From: CAXQZU01 sp964228555
Lineage (GTDB): Bacteria > Planctomycetota > PLA2 > JAEUHO01
Direction: 5' to 3'
Assembly: GCA_964228555.1 (NCBI GenBank)
Contig: CAXQZU010000052.1
Span: forward strand, 1-64,000
DNA length: 64,000 nucleotides
This document shows positions 36,983 to 44,159 of this stretch, one piece after another. The notes under the pieces were generated by a model that was not told where the DNA came from, searched no databases, and was given only the letters and a program-made list of their open reading frames with translations. The position numbers and the translations under genes were made by a program. Numbering within the stretch: position 1 is the first letter of the stretch; every line of letters begins with the position of its first letter.

Positions 36983-37690
36983 CTACTTCTTCTTCTCGTC
37001 CTTCTTGGCCTCGGGCTTGGCGGCCTTGTCGCCGGGCTTCGCAGCACCCTCGGCAGCGGCGCCCTCGGCGCCCTCCTCTTCCTTCTTCTTGCCGATCAGC
37101 TCGGGCTCGGCCGGCGCGCCCTCGGCGGGCGTGGCGGCGGCCACCACCTTGATCGTCGTCACCACGCACATGACGAGGTCCTTGTTGCCGCGCAGCGACA
37201 CGCCGGCAGGCAGCTTGACGTCGGCCGCGTGGATGCTGTCGTGCAGGCCGAGGTGGTCCACCTCGATGACGATCTCGCGCGGCAGGCTGGCCGGCTTGCA
37301 GCGGATCTCGATGGCGTTGCGCAGCGGCTGGAACACGCCGCCCTCGGCCGCGCCCTTGGCGCGCCCGCGGAACACCACGGGCACCGTGTCCTCGATCTCC
37401 GCCTCGCGGTCCACGCGCAGGAAGTCCACGTGCAGCAGCTCGTCGCTGGTGGGGTCGAACTGGGCCGAGCGCAGCAGGGCCGTGCGGCTCTCGCTGCCCA
37501 GCGCCAGGTCCACCAGGCGGTTGCCCGAGCGCATCACGCGGTCCAGCTCGCGCCCATCGGCAGACAGCGACAGCGTGGGCTTGCCCAGGCCGTAGAGCAC
37601 GACCGGCACCTTGCCGTCCCGGCGCAGCCGGTTGGACGAGTTCGTGCCGCTGGTCTCGCGGCGCTGCACGGGGATCTTGGTGAAGTCCAT
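36983..37690 (-). CDS. rplY: 50S ribosomal protein bL25, CTC type
   Basis: 235 aa. N-terminal L25 domain binds 5S rRNA (RRETSGTNSSNRLRRDGKVP; ELLHVDFLRVD), followed by the CTC-type C-terminal beta domain (REIVIEVDHLGLHDSIHAAD) and a Glu/Ala/Lys tail of about 45 residues. The ATG at 37690 is preceded by an AGGAC ribosome binding site. Confidence 0.94.
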   Translation of the reverse strand: MDFTKIPVQRRETSGTNSSNRLRRDGKVPVVLYGLGKPTLSLSADGRELDRVMRSGNRLVDLALGSESRTALLRSAQFDPTSDELLHVDFLRVDREAEIEDTVPVVFRGRAKGAAEGGVFQPLRNAIEIRCKPASLPREIVIEVDHLGLHDSIHAADVKLPAGVSLRGNKDLVMCVVTTIKVVAAATPAEGAPAEPELIGKKKEEEGAEGAAAEGAAKPGDKAAKPEAKKDEKKK

Positions 37691-37718
37691 GGGGCGGAGT
37701 CCTGTCAGGAACCGGCCG

Positions 37719-37747
37719 AGGGTAGGGGCGCCCCGCGGGGACCCCAA
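37719..37747 (-). promoter_or_regulatory. Promoter of rplY-pth
   Basis: Minus strand TTGGGG (37747-37742), 17-nt spacer, TACCCT (37724-37719). Predicted leader about 22 nt containing the ribosome binding site. Confidence 0.45.
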
Positions 37748-37927
37748 GCCGGGGTGGGGGTGCGCGCCACGAGGCGGGCCGGGAAGGCCGCTCCGGGGCC
37801 CGCCCCCCCATGCCGGCCCTGGCGGCGATCCCCGCAGGGCCCTGGCCCGGGCCTCGCCCGGGCGACCACCCCCGGGACCGCCGGCTGCCGCGGGCGGGCC
37901 TGCCTGCGGCCCCGCGCGCGGGCCCCC

Positions 37928-38887
37928 CTAGCTCATGCCGTCCTCGCGCCGCGTGAACAGCGCCGAGACCGACTTCTCCTCGTGCACGCGCAGGATGGCG
38001 TCCGCCAGCAGGTCCGCGATGGAGAGCATCTGCAGGCTACGCAGCCCGGCGGTGTCCACCGGGATGGTGTCGGTGAGCACGATCTGCTCGACCGGGGCAG
38101 CGGCCAGGCGCTCGCGCGCCGGCCCGCACAGCACGCCGTGCGTGGCGGCGATGCGCACCGTCTTCGCGCCGTGCTGGCGCGCCACGCGGGCCGCGTCGCA
38201 GATCGAGCCCGCCGTGGAGATCATGTCGTCGATGATCAGGACGTTGCGGCCCTCCACGGTTCCGATCAGCGCCGCGGCCTCCGTCTTGTCGCCCGACAGG
38301 CGCTTCTTGTCCACGATGGCGAGGTCGCCGCCCAGGCGCGCCGCGTAGCCGCGTGCCATCTTGCTGCTGCCCACGTCGGGGGCCACGATCGTGAGGTCGG
38401 CCAGGTGCAGCGACCGGAAGTGCTCGGCCAGCACCGGCGCAGCGTAGAGGTGGTCCACCGGCACGTCGAAGAAGCCCTGGATCTGGGCCGCGTGCAGGTC
38501 CACGGTGATCACGCGATGCGCGCCGGCCTGCGTGAGCAGGTTGGCCACCAGCTTGGCCGTGATCGGCACGCGGCCCTCGTCCTTGCGGTCCTTGCGGGCG
38601 TAGCCGAAGTACGGGATCACCGCCGTGATGCGCGAGGCCGAGGCGCGGCGCACGGCATCCATCAGGATCAGCAGCTCGAGCAGGTTGTCGTTGACGGGCG
38701 GCGAGGTGCTCTGGACGAGGTAGACGTCGTTGCCGCGCACGTTCTCGTCCACGCGCACGTCGATCTCGCCGTCTGGGAAGCGGCCCACCTTGGCGGGCGT
38801 CACCGGGATGCCGATGCGCCGGGCGATGCGCCCCGCCAGCTCGCGCGAGGCGTTGCCGTGGATGATCTGCAGCTGTCCGTGGCTCAT
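37928..38887 (-). CDS. prs: Ribose-phosphate pyrophosphokinase
   Basis: 319 aa. Makes PRPP from ribose-5-phosphate and ATP. Motifs: GRFPDGEIDVRVDENVRGND, IPYFGYARKDRKDEGRVP (catalytic flexible-loop region), VDLHAAQIQGFFD, and the PRPP loop VLIIDDMISTAGS. The ATG overlaps the glmU TGA (ATGA). glmU-prs-rplY-pth matches the gcaD-prs-ctc-pth order of Bacillus. Confidence 0.97.
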   Translation of the reverse strand: MSHGQLQIIHGNASRELAGRIARRIGIPVTPAKVGRFPDGEIDVRVDENVRGNDVYLVQSTSPPVNDNLLELLILMDAVRRASASRITAVIPYFGYARKDRKDEGRVPITAKLVANLLTQAGAHRVITVDLHAAQIQGFFDVPVDHLYAAPVLAEHFRSLHLADLTIVAPDVGSSKMARGYAARLGGDLAIVDKKRLSGDKTEAAALIGTVEGRNVLIIDDMISTAGSICDAARVARQHGAKTVRIAATHGVLCGPARERLAAAPVEQIVLTDTIPVDTAGLRSLQMLSIADLLADAILRVHEEKSVSALFTRREDGMS

Positions 38888-40422
38888 GCTCCGCCGTCCT
38901 CCCGGCCCGCGCCCCGCGAGGTCCTGCCCTCGCGCCGCGCCGGCCGTTGCTCCTGGGCCTGCTGTGCCGATGCCTCGCGCGCACGTCGCTGGCGCTGGCC
39001 GCGCCCGCCGCCGCGCGCCGCACGCTCGATGGCACGCCGGCGCTCGGCCTGCTCCGCGGCGGCCTGCGCTGCACGCGGGCCCCGGGCCGGGGCAGGCACG
39101 CTGGGCGCGAGGCCCGTGGGACGGGCGTCGCCCTTCAGCGGGCGCGCCGGCACGCCTGCCACCACCTGCCCGGCGGGGACGTTGCGCCGCGCCGTCACCA
39201 CGGCGTTGGCGCCGGTGACCGCGCCGTCGCCCACCTCGACGGGCGCCACCAGCACGGTGCCCGAGCCGATGCGAGCGCGCGGCCCGATGGTGGTGCGGTG
39301 CTTGCGCGACCCGTCGAAGTTGGCCGTGATCGTGCCGCAGCCGATGTTGGCCTCGGCCCCCACGGTGGCATCGCCGAGGTAGGCGAGGTGCTTGGCCTTG
39401 GCCGAGCGCCCCAGCGTGCTGGCCTTCACCTCGACGAAGTTGCCCACCTCGGCGCGCGCCTCCAGCACGCTGGCGCCGCGCAGGCGCGCGAAGGGGCCCA
39501 CCACGGCGCCCGCGGCGATGCGGCAGCCCCGCTCCACCACCGTGAAGGGCAGCAGCGTGGCCCCCGCCTCGATCTGCACGTCCACCTCGACGATGGTGTG
39601 CTCGAGGTCCACGATGCGCACGCGCTGGCCTAGGTGCTGCGCGAGGATGCGCCGGCGCAGCACGGCGAAGGCCCCGGCGAGGTCCTCCCACGTGTTGACG
39701 CCGAGCAGGTCGGCGCCGCCCGGCACGGCCAGCGCCTCGACGCGCCCGCCCGCGCGCCGGATCCCGGCCAGGGCATCCGGCAGGTACTGCTCGCCCTGGG
39801 CATTGCCCGTCGAGAGCGCGGCCAGCGCGGGCCGCAGCGCCTCGGCCCGGAACGCGTAGAGGCCCGTGTTGAACTCGGTGAGCGCGAGCACCTCGGGCCG
39901 CCCCACCGCATCACGCGCCTCCACCACGGCCTCGAAGGCGCCCGCGGGCGAGCGCACGACGCGGCCCAGGCTGCCGGGCTGCGGCGCGTGCCCCGTGAGG
40001 AAGGTGGCCGCGGCGTGCGTGCTGCGGTGGTGGGCCAGCAGCAGGTCCACGCTCTCGCGCGTGAGCTGCGGCACGTCGCCGCTCACGACCAGCACGTCGC
40101 CGGCGAAGCGCGGCACGGCGTCCAGCGCCACGCGCACGGCGTGTCCCGTGCCCTGCTGCGGCTGCTGCAGCACGGGCCGCGCGCCCTTCCAGTGGCCGTC
40201 CAGCCACGCGCGCACCTGCGCCGAGCCGTGACCGATCACCACCAGCGAGGGCTCGCAGGCGAGGCCGTCCAGCGCGCGGCGCACGTGCTCGAGCAGCGGC
40301 GCCCCCAGCACCTCCACCAGCACCTTGGGCGGCGCGTCCTCGCCCGTGGAGAGGCGCGTGCCCTTGCCCGCCGCCAGCACCACCAGCGCGAGCGGTCGGG
40401 AGGCGCCTGCGGGGCTGTTCAT
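38884..40422 (-). CDS. glmU: GlmU uridyltransferase/acetyltransferase with basic tail
   Basis: 512 aa, about 55 longer than usual. The N-terminal pyrophosphorylase has LVVLAAGKGTRLS and LLVVSGDVP-like text (VLVVSGDVPQL). The C-terminal left-handed beta-helix acetyltransferase has GNFVEVKASTLGRSAKAKHL and NIGCGTITANFDGSRKHRT. It supplies UDP-GlcNAc for peptidoglycan and for LpxA. The tail after GVPARPLKG is Arg/Ala/Gln-rich and disordered. The ATG has GGAGG upstream. Downstream of tRNA-Gln on the same strand. Confidence 0.96.
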   Translation of the reverse strand: MNSPAGASRPLALVVLAAGKGTRLSTGEDAPPKVLVEVLGAPLLEHVRRALDGLACEPSLVVIGHGSAQVRAWLDGHWKGARPVLQQPQQGTGHAVRVALDAVPRFAGDVLVVSGDVPQLTRESVDLLLAHHRSTHAAATFLTGHAPQPGSLGRVVRSPAGAFEAVVEARDAVGRPEVLALTEFNTGLYAFRAEALRPALAALSTGNAQGEQYLPDALAGIRRAGGRVEALAVPGGADLLGVNTWEDLAGAFAVLRRRILAQHLGQRVRIVDLEHTIVEVDVQIEAGATLLPFTVVERGCRIAAGAVVGPFARLRGASVLEARAEVGNFVEVKASTLGRSAKAKHLAYLGDATVGAEANIGCGTITANFDGSRKHRTTIGPRARIGSGTVLVAPVEVGDGAVTGANAVVTARRNVPAGQVVAGVPARPLKGDARPTGLAPSVPAPARGPRAAQAAAEQAERRRAIERAARGGGRGQRQRRAREASAQQAQEQRPARREGRTSRGAGREDGGA

Positions 40423-40465
40423 CGGGCCTCCACGCACGTCCCCGCGGGACGGCGGGGCGAAGTGT

Positions 40466-40485
40466 GCGCCCGACCGGCCGGGCGC
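40466..40485 (-). terminator. Hairpin between tRNA-Gln and glmU
   Basis: Arms GCGCCCG/CGGGCGC with a 6-nt loop, 31 nt downstream of the tRNA 3' end. May terminate or process the tRNA transcript; no T-run. Confidence 0.3.
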
Positions 40486-40516
40486 GCAAGAAGCGCCCCC
40501 GGCCTCCGGGCAGGGC

Positions 40517-40592
40517 TGGTTCCCCGGGGAGGACTCGAACCTCCAACTTCAGGATCCAAAGTCCCGCGTGCTACCAGTTGCACCACCGGGGA
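40517..40592 (-). tRNA. tRNA-Gln(TTG)
   Basis: 76 nt including encoded CCA. Acceptor stem TCCCCGG/CCGGGGA, D stem GTGC/GCAC, anticodon stem CGGGA/TCCTG with loop CTTTGGA (anticodon TTG at 40557-40559), T stem GGAGG/CCTCC with TTCGAGT loop, discriminator A. All four arms pair. Confidence 0.95.
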
Positions 40593-40608
40593 GCGGCCAG
40601 CACCCTGC

Positions 40609-40614
40609 ATCCTA
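40609..40614 (-). promoter_or_regulatory. -10-like TAGGAT of tRNA-Gln
   Basis: TAGGAT on the minus strand, 16 nt before the mature tRNA 5' end, placing initiation near 40602. Its TAG is also the stop codon of cinA (40614-40612). The -35 is not recognisable. Confidence 0.4.
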
Positions 40615-41877
40615 CCCCTGCGGATCGGGCAGGCCCATCACGGCGCGCCGCAGCAGGTCCAGCGCCAGCAGCGCCGTGCGCCGCCGCACCAGCGAACGCT
40701 CCAGCGGGGCACGCAGGGTCAGCACGCGCGAGGGCTGGCCGGCCTGCGCCACGGCCACGTAGGCCGTGCCCGCCGCCACGCTGCCGGCCGGCCCCTGCCA
40801 GGGACCGGGCCCTGCCACGCCGGTGGTGGCCAGCGCCAGGTCGGTGCCTGCGCGCGCGCGTGCGCCCTCGGCCATGGCCACGGCCACCTCCGCGCTCACG
40901 GCCCCCGGCGGGCCGGCCAGCAGCGCCCCCGGCACGCCCAGCTCGCGCTGCTTGGCCTGCTCGCTGTAGGCCACCCACCCCGCGCGCAGCACCTCGCTGG
41001 CGCCCGGGACGCCCGTGAGCATCTCGGCCACGAGCCCGCCCGTGATGGACTCGGCCGTGGCCAGCGTCAGGCGCCGCGCACGCAGCAAGGCCAGCACCGC
41101 ATCCTGCGTGCGGCCGCCGGGCGGCGCCTCGAGCACGCTGTCGCCCACGCGGCGCCGCACCTCGTCGGCCACCTCGCGCGCACGCTGGGCCGCGCCCTCG
41201 CCGTGGGCGCGCACGCTCACCTCGACCTCGCCATGGTGCGGGTACCAGCCCAGCACCGGCTCGCTGGACGTGGCGAGGTCGCCCAGCCGGCGGGCCACCT
41301 CCGTCTCGGGCAGGCCCACCGTGAGCACCATCTCCAGCGCGGTGTCCACGCGGCCGGGCAGCGCCTCCACGCGCGGCAGCACCTCGCGCGCGGCCATCTC
41401 GCGGAACTCGCTGGGCACGCCGGGCAGCACCAGCACCTCGCTGCTCCCCAGCCGTGCGCACAGCCCCGGCGCGATGCCCGTGGGATTGCGCAGCCAGCCA
41501 GCCCCCTGCGGCACCTGCGCCTGCCGGCGCTGCATGTCCAGCGCCGGGCGGCTGCGGCGAGCGAGCGCCTGCTGGATGGCCTCCCACGCGCCGGCATCCT
41601 CCACCAGCGGCACCCCCAGCGCGGCTGCCACGCCCGCCCGGGTGCGGTCATCCTCCGTGGGCCCCAGTCCGCCTCCCACCACCACCAGCGGCGCCTGCCC
41701 GGCGGCCGCGCGCAGCGCCGCCACGATGCCTGCCTCCTCGTCCCCCACCACGCTCCAGCACGCCAGCGTGGCGCCGCGGGCCGTCACCTCGCGTGCCAGC
41801 CACGCGCCGTTGGCGTCGCGCGCTCGCCCCTCCAGCAGCTCGGCCCCCACGAGGACGAGGCCGACGCGTGCCGCCAC
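40612..41877 (-). CDS. cinA: CinA-like protein, NMN deamidase
   Basis: 421 aa. N-terminal molybdopterin-binding-like domain (VGLVLVGAELLEGRARDANG; VVVGGGLGPTEDDRTRAGVA) and C-terminal NMN amidase domain (LATAESITGGLVAEMLTGVP; ALATTGVAGPGPWQGPAGSV). Recycles pyridine nucleotides by deamidating NMN. It starts at GTG, whose first base is the last base of the ychF TAG. Confidence 0.94.
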   Translation of the reverse strand: MAARVGLVLVGAELLEGRARDANGAWLAREVTARGATLACWSVVGDEEAGIVAALRAAAGQAPLVVVGGGLGPTEDDRTRAGVAAALGVPLVEDAGAWEAIQQALARRSRPALDMQRRQAQVPQGAGWLRNPTGIAPGLCARLGSSEVLVLPGVPSEFREMAAREVLPRVEALPGRVDTALEMVLTVGLPETEVARRLGDLATSSEPVLGWYPHHGEVEVSVRAHGEGAAQRAREVADEVRRRVGDSVLEAPPGGRTQDAVLALLRARRLTLATAESITGGLVAEMLTGVPGASEVLRAGWVAYSEQAKQRELGVPGALLAGPPGAVSAEVAVAMAEGARARAGTDLALATTGVAGPGPWQGPAGSVAAGTAYVAVAQAGQPSRVLTLRAPLERSLVRRRTALLALDLLRRAVMGLPDPQG

Positions 41878-42953
41878 TACTTGCCGCTCCGGATGTGGAC
41901 GATGTCACCGTCCTTCACGACGTAGTCCTTCGGCTCCAGCCGGATGCCGTTGCGGGCCTTGAGGTCACGCAGGCCGCCCGCCGCCACCAGCTCGTCGAAG
42001 TGGAACACCTCGGCGCGCACGAAGCCCTTGGCGAGGTCGGTGTGGATCTTGCCGGCGGCCGTGATGGCGTCGTCGCCGGCCTGGATGGTCCACGCGCGCA
42101 CCTCGTCCTCGCCCACCGTGAAGAACGAGCGCAGGCCCACGGCGCGGTAGACCTCGTGCACGAGGCGCGAGGCGGCGGGCTCGGCCAGGCCGAACTCCTG
42201 CAGGAAGGCCGGCCGCTCGGCGGGGTCCATGGCCGCCACCTCGGCCTCGATCTGCGCATCGATGGCCAGCACGCCCCGCATCGGCAGCCCCAGCCCCTGG
42301 CCGAACCCGGCGGGCACGCTGCCGGGGCCGTTGAGCACGGCCAGGAAGGGCTTGCGCGCGAAGAGCTGGAAGCCGCGCAGCCGCTTGGCGTCCTGCTCGC
42401 CCACCTCGAGGTCGGCCAGGTGCTGGCCCTTCTCGAGGCGCTCGAGGCAGCGCTCGAGCACGGCCAGCTCCAGCTTGTCCTGCTCGAGGCTCTTGGCGCG
42501 CTTCTGGACGTTGTCGCGCAGCTTGGCCACGCGCGTCTCCGTGACGACGAAGTCCGCCATCAACAGCTCGTCCACCACCTGCTTGAGGTCGGCCACCGGA
42601 TCCGCCGCCGGGCGCTCGTAGGGGTAGAGGTCGGTGCTGAAGCCGCGCACCACCACGACGAAGGCGTCGGCCTCGCGCAGGCTGGAGAGCAGGCGCGTGC
42701 GCTTCTCCTTGTCGGCCTCGGTGCTGCCGCCGGGCAGGCCCGGCGGGTCCCAGAGCTCGAGGCCCGCCGGCGTGTACTTCTTGGGCTGGAACATCTCGCG
42801 GCAGCGCTCGAGGCGCTCGTCGCGCACCTTCACCACCTGCACGTGGGTCTCGGACTGGAGCCCGCCGGCCGGCACGCTCACCGGGGTGTCGGCCACGGCG
42901 TTGAACAGGGTGGTCTTGCCCGAGCCCTTGAGGCCGATGAGTGCGATGCGCAT
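41877..42953 (-). CDS. Divergent YchF/OLA1-type P-loop protein (DUF933)
   Basis: 358 aa. The G1 loop reads GLKGSGKTTLFNAV in place of GLPNVGKST, the G3 region is DPPGL, and the NxxE G4 of true YchF is replaced by LNGPG. The C-terminal TGS/DUF933 region is recognisable (LRSFFTVGEDEVRAWTI, IHTDLAKGFVRAEVF, KDYVVKDGDIVHIR). YchF binds ATP and the ribosome. This is a distant relative, and its nucleotide preference is unclear. TAGGCT lies 6 nt before the ATG. Confidence 0.88.
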   Translation of the reverse strand: MRIALIGLKGSGKTTLFNAVADTPVSVPAGGLQSETHVQVVKVRDERLERCREMFQPKKYTPAGLELWDPPGLPGGSTEADKEKRTRLLSSLREADAFVVVVRGFSTDLYPYERPAADPVADLKQVVDELLMADFVVTETRVAKLRDNVQKRAKSLEQDKLELAVLERCLERLEKGQHLADLEVGEQDAKRLRGFQLFARKPFLAVLNGPGSVPAGFGQGLGLPMRGVLAIDAQIEAEVAAMDPAERPAFLQEFGLAEPAASRLVHEVYRAVGLRSFFTVGEDEVRAWTIQAGDDAITAAGKIHTDLAKGFVRAEVFHFDELVAAGGLRDLKARNGIRLEPKDYVVKDGDIVHIRSGK

Positions 42954-42959
42954 GCGGCG

Positions 42960-42965
42960 AGCCTA
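42960..42965 (-). promoter_or_regulatory. -10-like TAGGCT of ychF-cinA
   Basis: Minus-strand TAGGCT, exactly 6 nt, then the ATG at 42953; no ribosome binding site. Predicts a leaderless mRNA. Confidence 0.4.
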
Positions 42966-43044
42966 CGGACGCCCCGCCGGGGCCCCTAGCGATGCCCCGG
43001 ATGGGCGGGCGCGGCCCGGGCCGTCCCCGGCGCGCCGGCGCCGG

Positions 43045-43947
43045 CTAGAGCGCGTTCCACCACGCGATCAGCTGCTTGTTCCACACCAGCAGCGCGGCGA
43101 ACAGGCACAGGCCCAGGTAGATGGGCCACGCCTTCCACCAGCGGAAGCGTTCCTTGCCATCGCCCACGAAGCGGCCGGCCCAGATGCCGAGCACGTAGAG
43201 GCCGCACAGCGGCACCGACATCAGCACCTGGGTCACGGGGCTGGGGTCGGCCGTGATGATGGCCCCCACGGTGAACGCGCCCACGGTGGCGTGGCGCCAG
43301 TAGCGCTTGAAGGTGGTGCGCTGCACCAGCCCCGTGCCCTGCAGGAACATCATGACCAGCGGCAGCTGGAAGGCGAGGCCCATCGCGAACACGAGGCTGA
43401 TGCACAGCGACGTGTACGAGGTGATGTTGAACTCGGTGCGTGCCCCCAGGCTGTTGACGTTGAAGTCGATCAGCCACGAGAGCCCGACGGGGATCAGCAG
43501 CATGTAGGCGCACGTGATGCCCAGCAGGAACAGGCCCAGCGCGCAGGGGAAGAAGATGTGCACCACGCGTCGCTCGCGGGGGTAGAGGCCTGCCGAGACG
43601 AAGCCCCACAGCTGCCAGATCACCACCGGCGAGGCCAGGACCAGCCCGGCGAGGAAGCACAGCTTCATCACGGTCATGAAGCCGTCGCCAGGGTCCAGCA
43701 CCGACAGGCGCACGTCCGTCAGCCCCTGCGCGCGCGCCGCCGCGTAGTAGGGCTCCATCACGAAGTCCTTGATCTCGGCCCAGAACCAGAAGCTCACGCC
43801 CATCGCCAGCAGCAGGGCGAGGGCGGACTTGACCAGCCGCGAGCGCAGCTCGGCCAGGTGCTCCATCAGGGACATGCGCGGCATGGCGGCTCCCCCGGCC
43901 GCGTCCGGCACGGGAGGCAGGCTGGCCGCGGGGGTCGGGGAGGTCAT
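43045..43947 (-). CDS. tatC: Twin-arginine translocase subunit TatC
   Basis: 300 aa with six membrane segments. MEHLAELRSRLVKS is the conserved N-terminal motif that binds the twin-Arg signal; FVSAGLYPRERRVVH and the internal Glu-containing helices follow. TatA/TatB are not in the window. A likely client is the PhoX-type protein at 2729. TAGCAT on the minus strand (44001-43996) fits a -10 with a 40-nt leader. Confidence 0.95.
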   Translation of the reverse strand: MTSPTPAASLPPVPDAAGGAAMPRMSLMEHLAELRSRLVKSALALLLAMGVSFWFWAEIKDFVMEPYYAAARAQGLTDVRLSVLDPGDGFMTVMKLCFLAGLVLASPVVIWQLWGFVSAGLYPRERRVVHIFFPCALGLFLLGITCAYMLLIPVGLSWLIDFNVNSLGARTEFNITSYTSLCISLVFAMGLAFQLPLVMMFLQGTGLVQRTTFKRYWRHATVGAFTVGAIITADPSPVTQVLMSVPLCGLYVLGIWAGRFVGDGKERFRWWKAWPIYLGLCLFAALLVWNKQLIAWWNAL

Positions 43948-44098
43948 GCAGCCATGGCGGGCCCGCCGCCGGGGGATCGACGTGCAGGCGCTTGGATGCT
44001 ACCGGGCCGCCGTGGCGTAGCCCCGCCGGGCGGCCGTGCCAACGGGTGGACGCGCACGCCGCCGGGCCCGGGGCACGGACCCGGCCGCCTCCAAGCAA

Positions 44099-44129
44099 GC
44101 AGGCGCCCGGGCCGTGCCCGGGCGCCTGC
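44099..44129 (-). terminator. Strong 14-bp hairpin after the coiled-coil gene
   Basis: Perfect arms (44099-44112 and 44116-44129) with a CGT loop, starting 31 nt after the stop of the minus-strand gene ending at 44160. Downstream on that strand reads TTGCTTGG, only a weak U-tract. Confidence 0.5.
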
Positions 44130-44159
44130 AGGGGATCGCTGCCCGCGAGGGCCGCGCGG

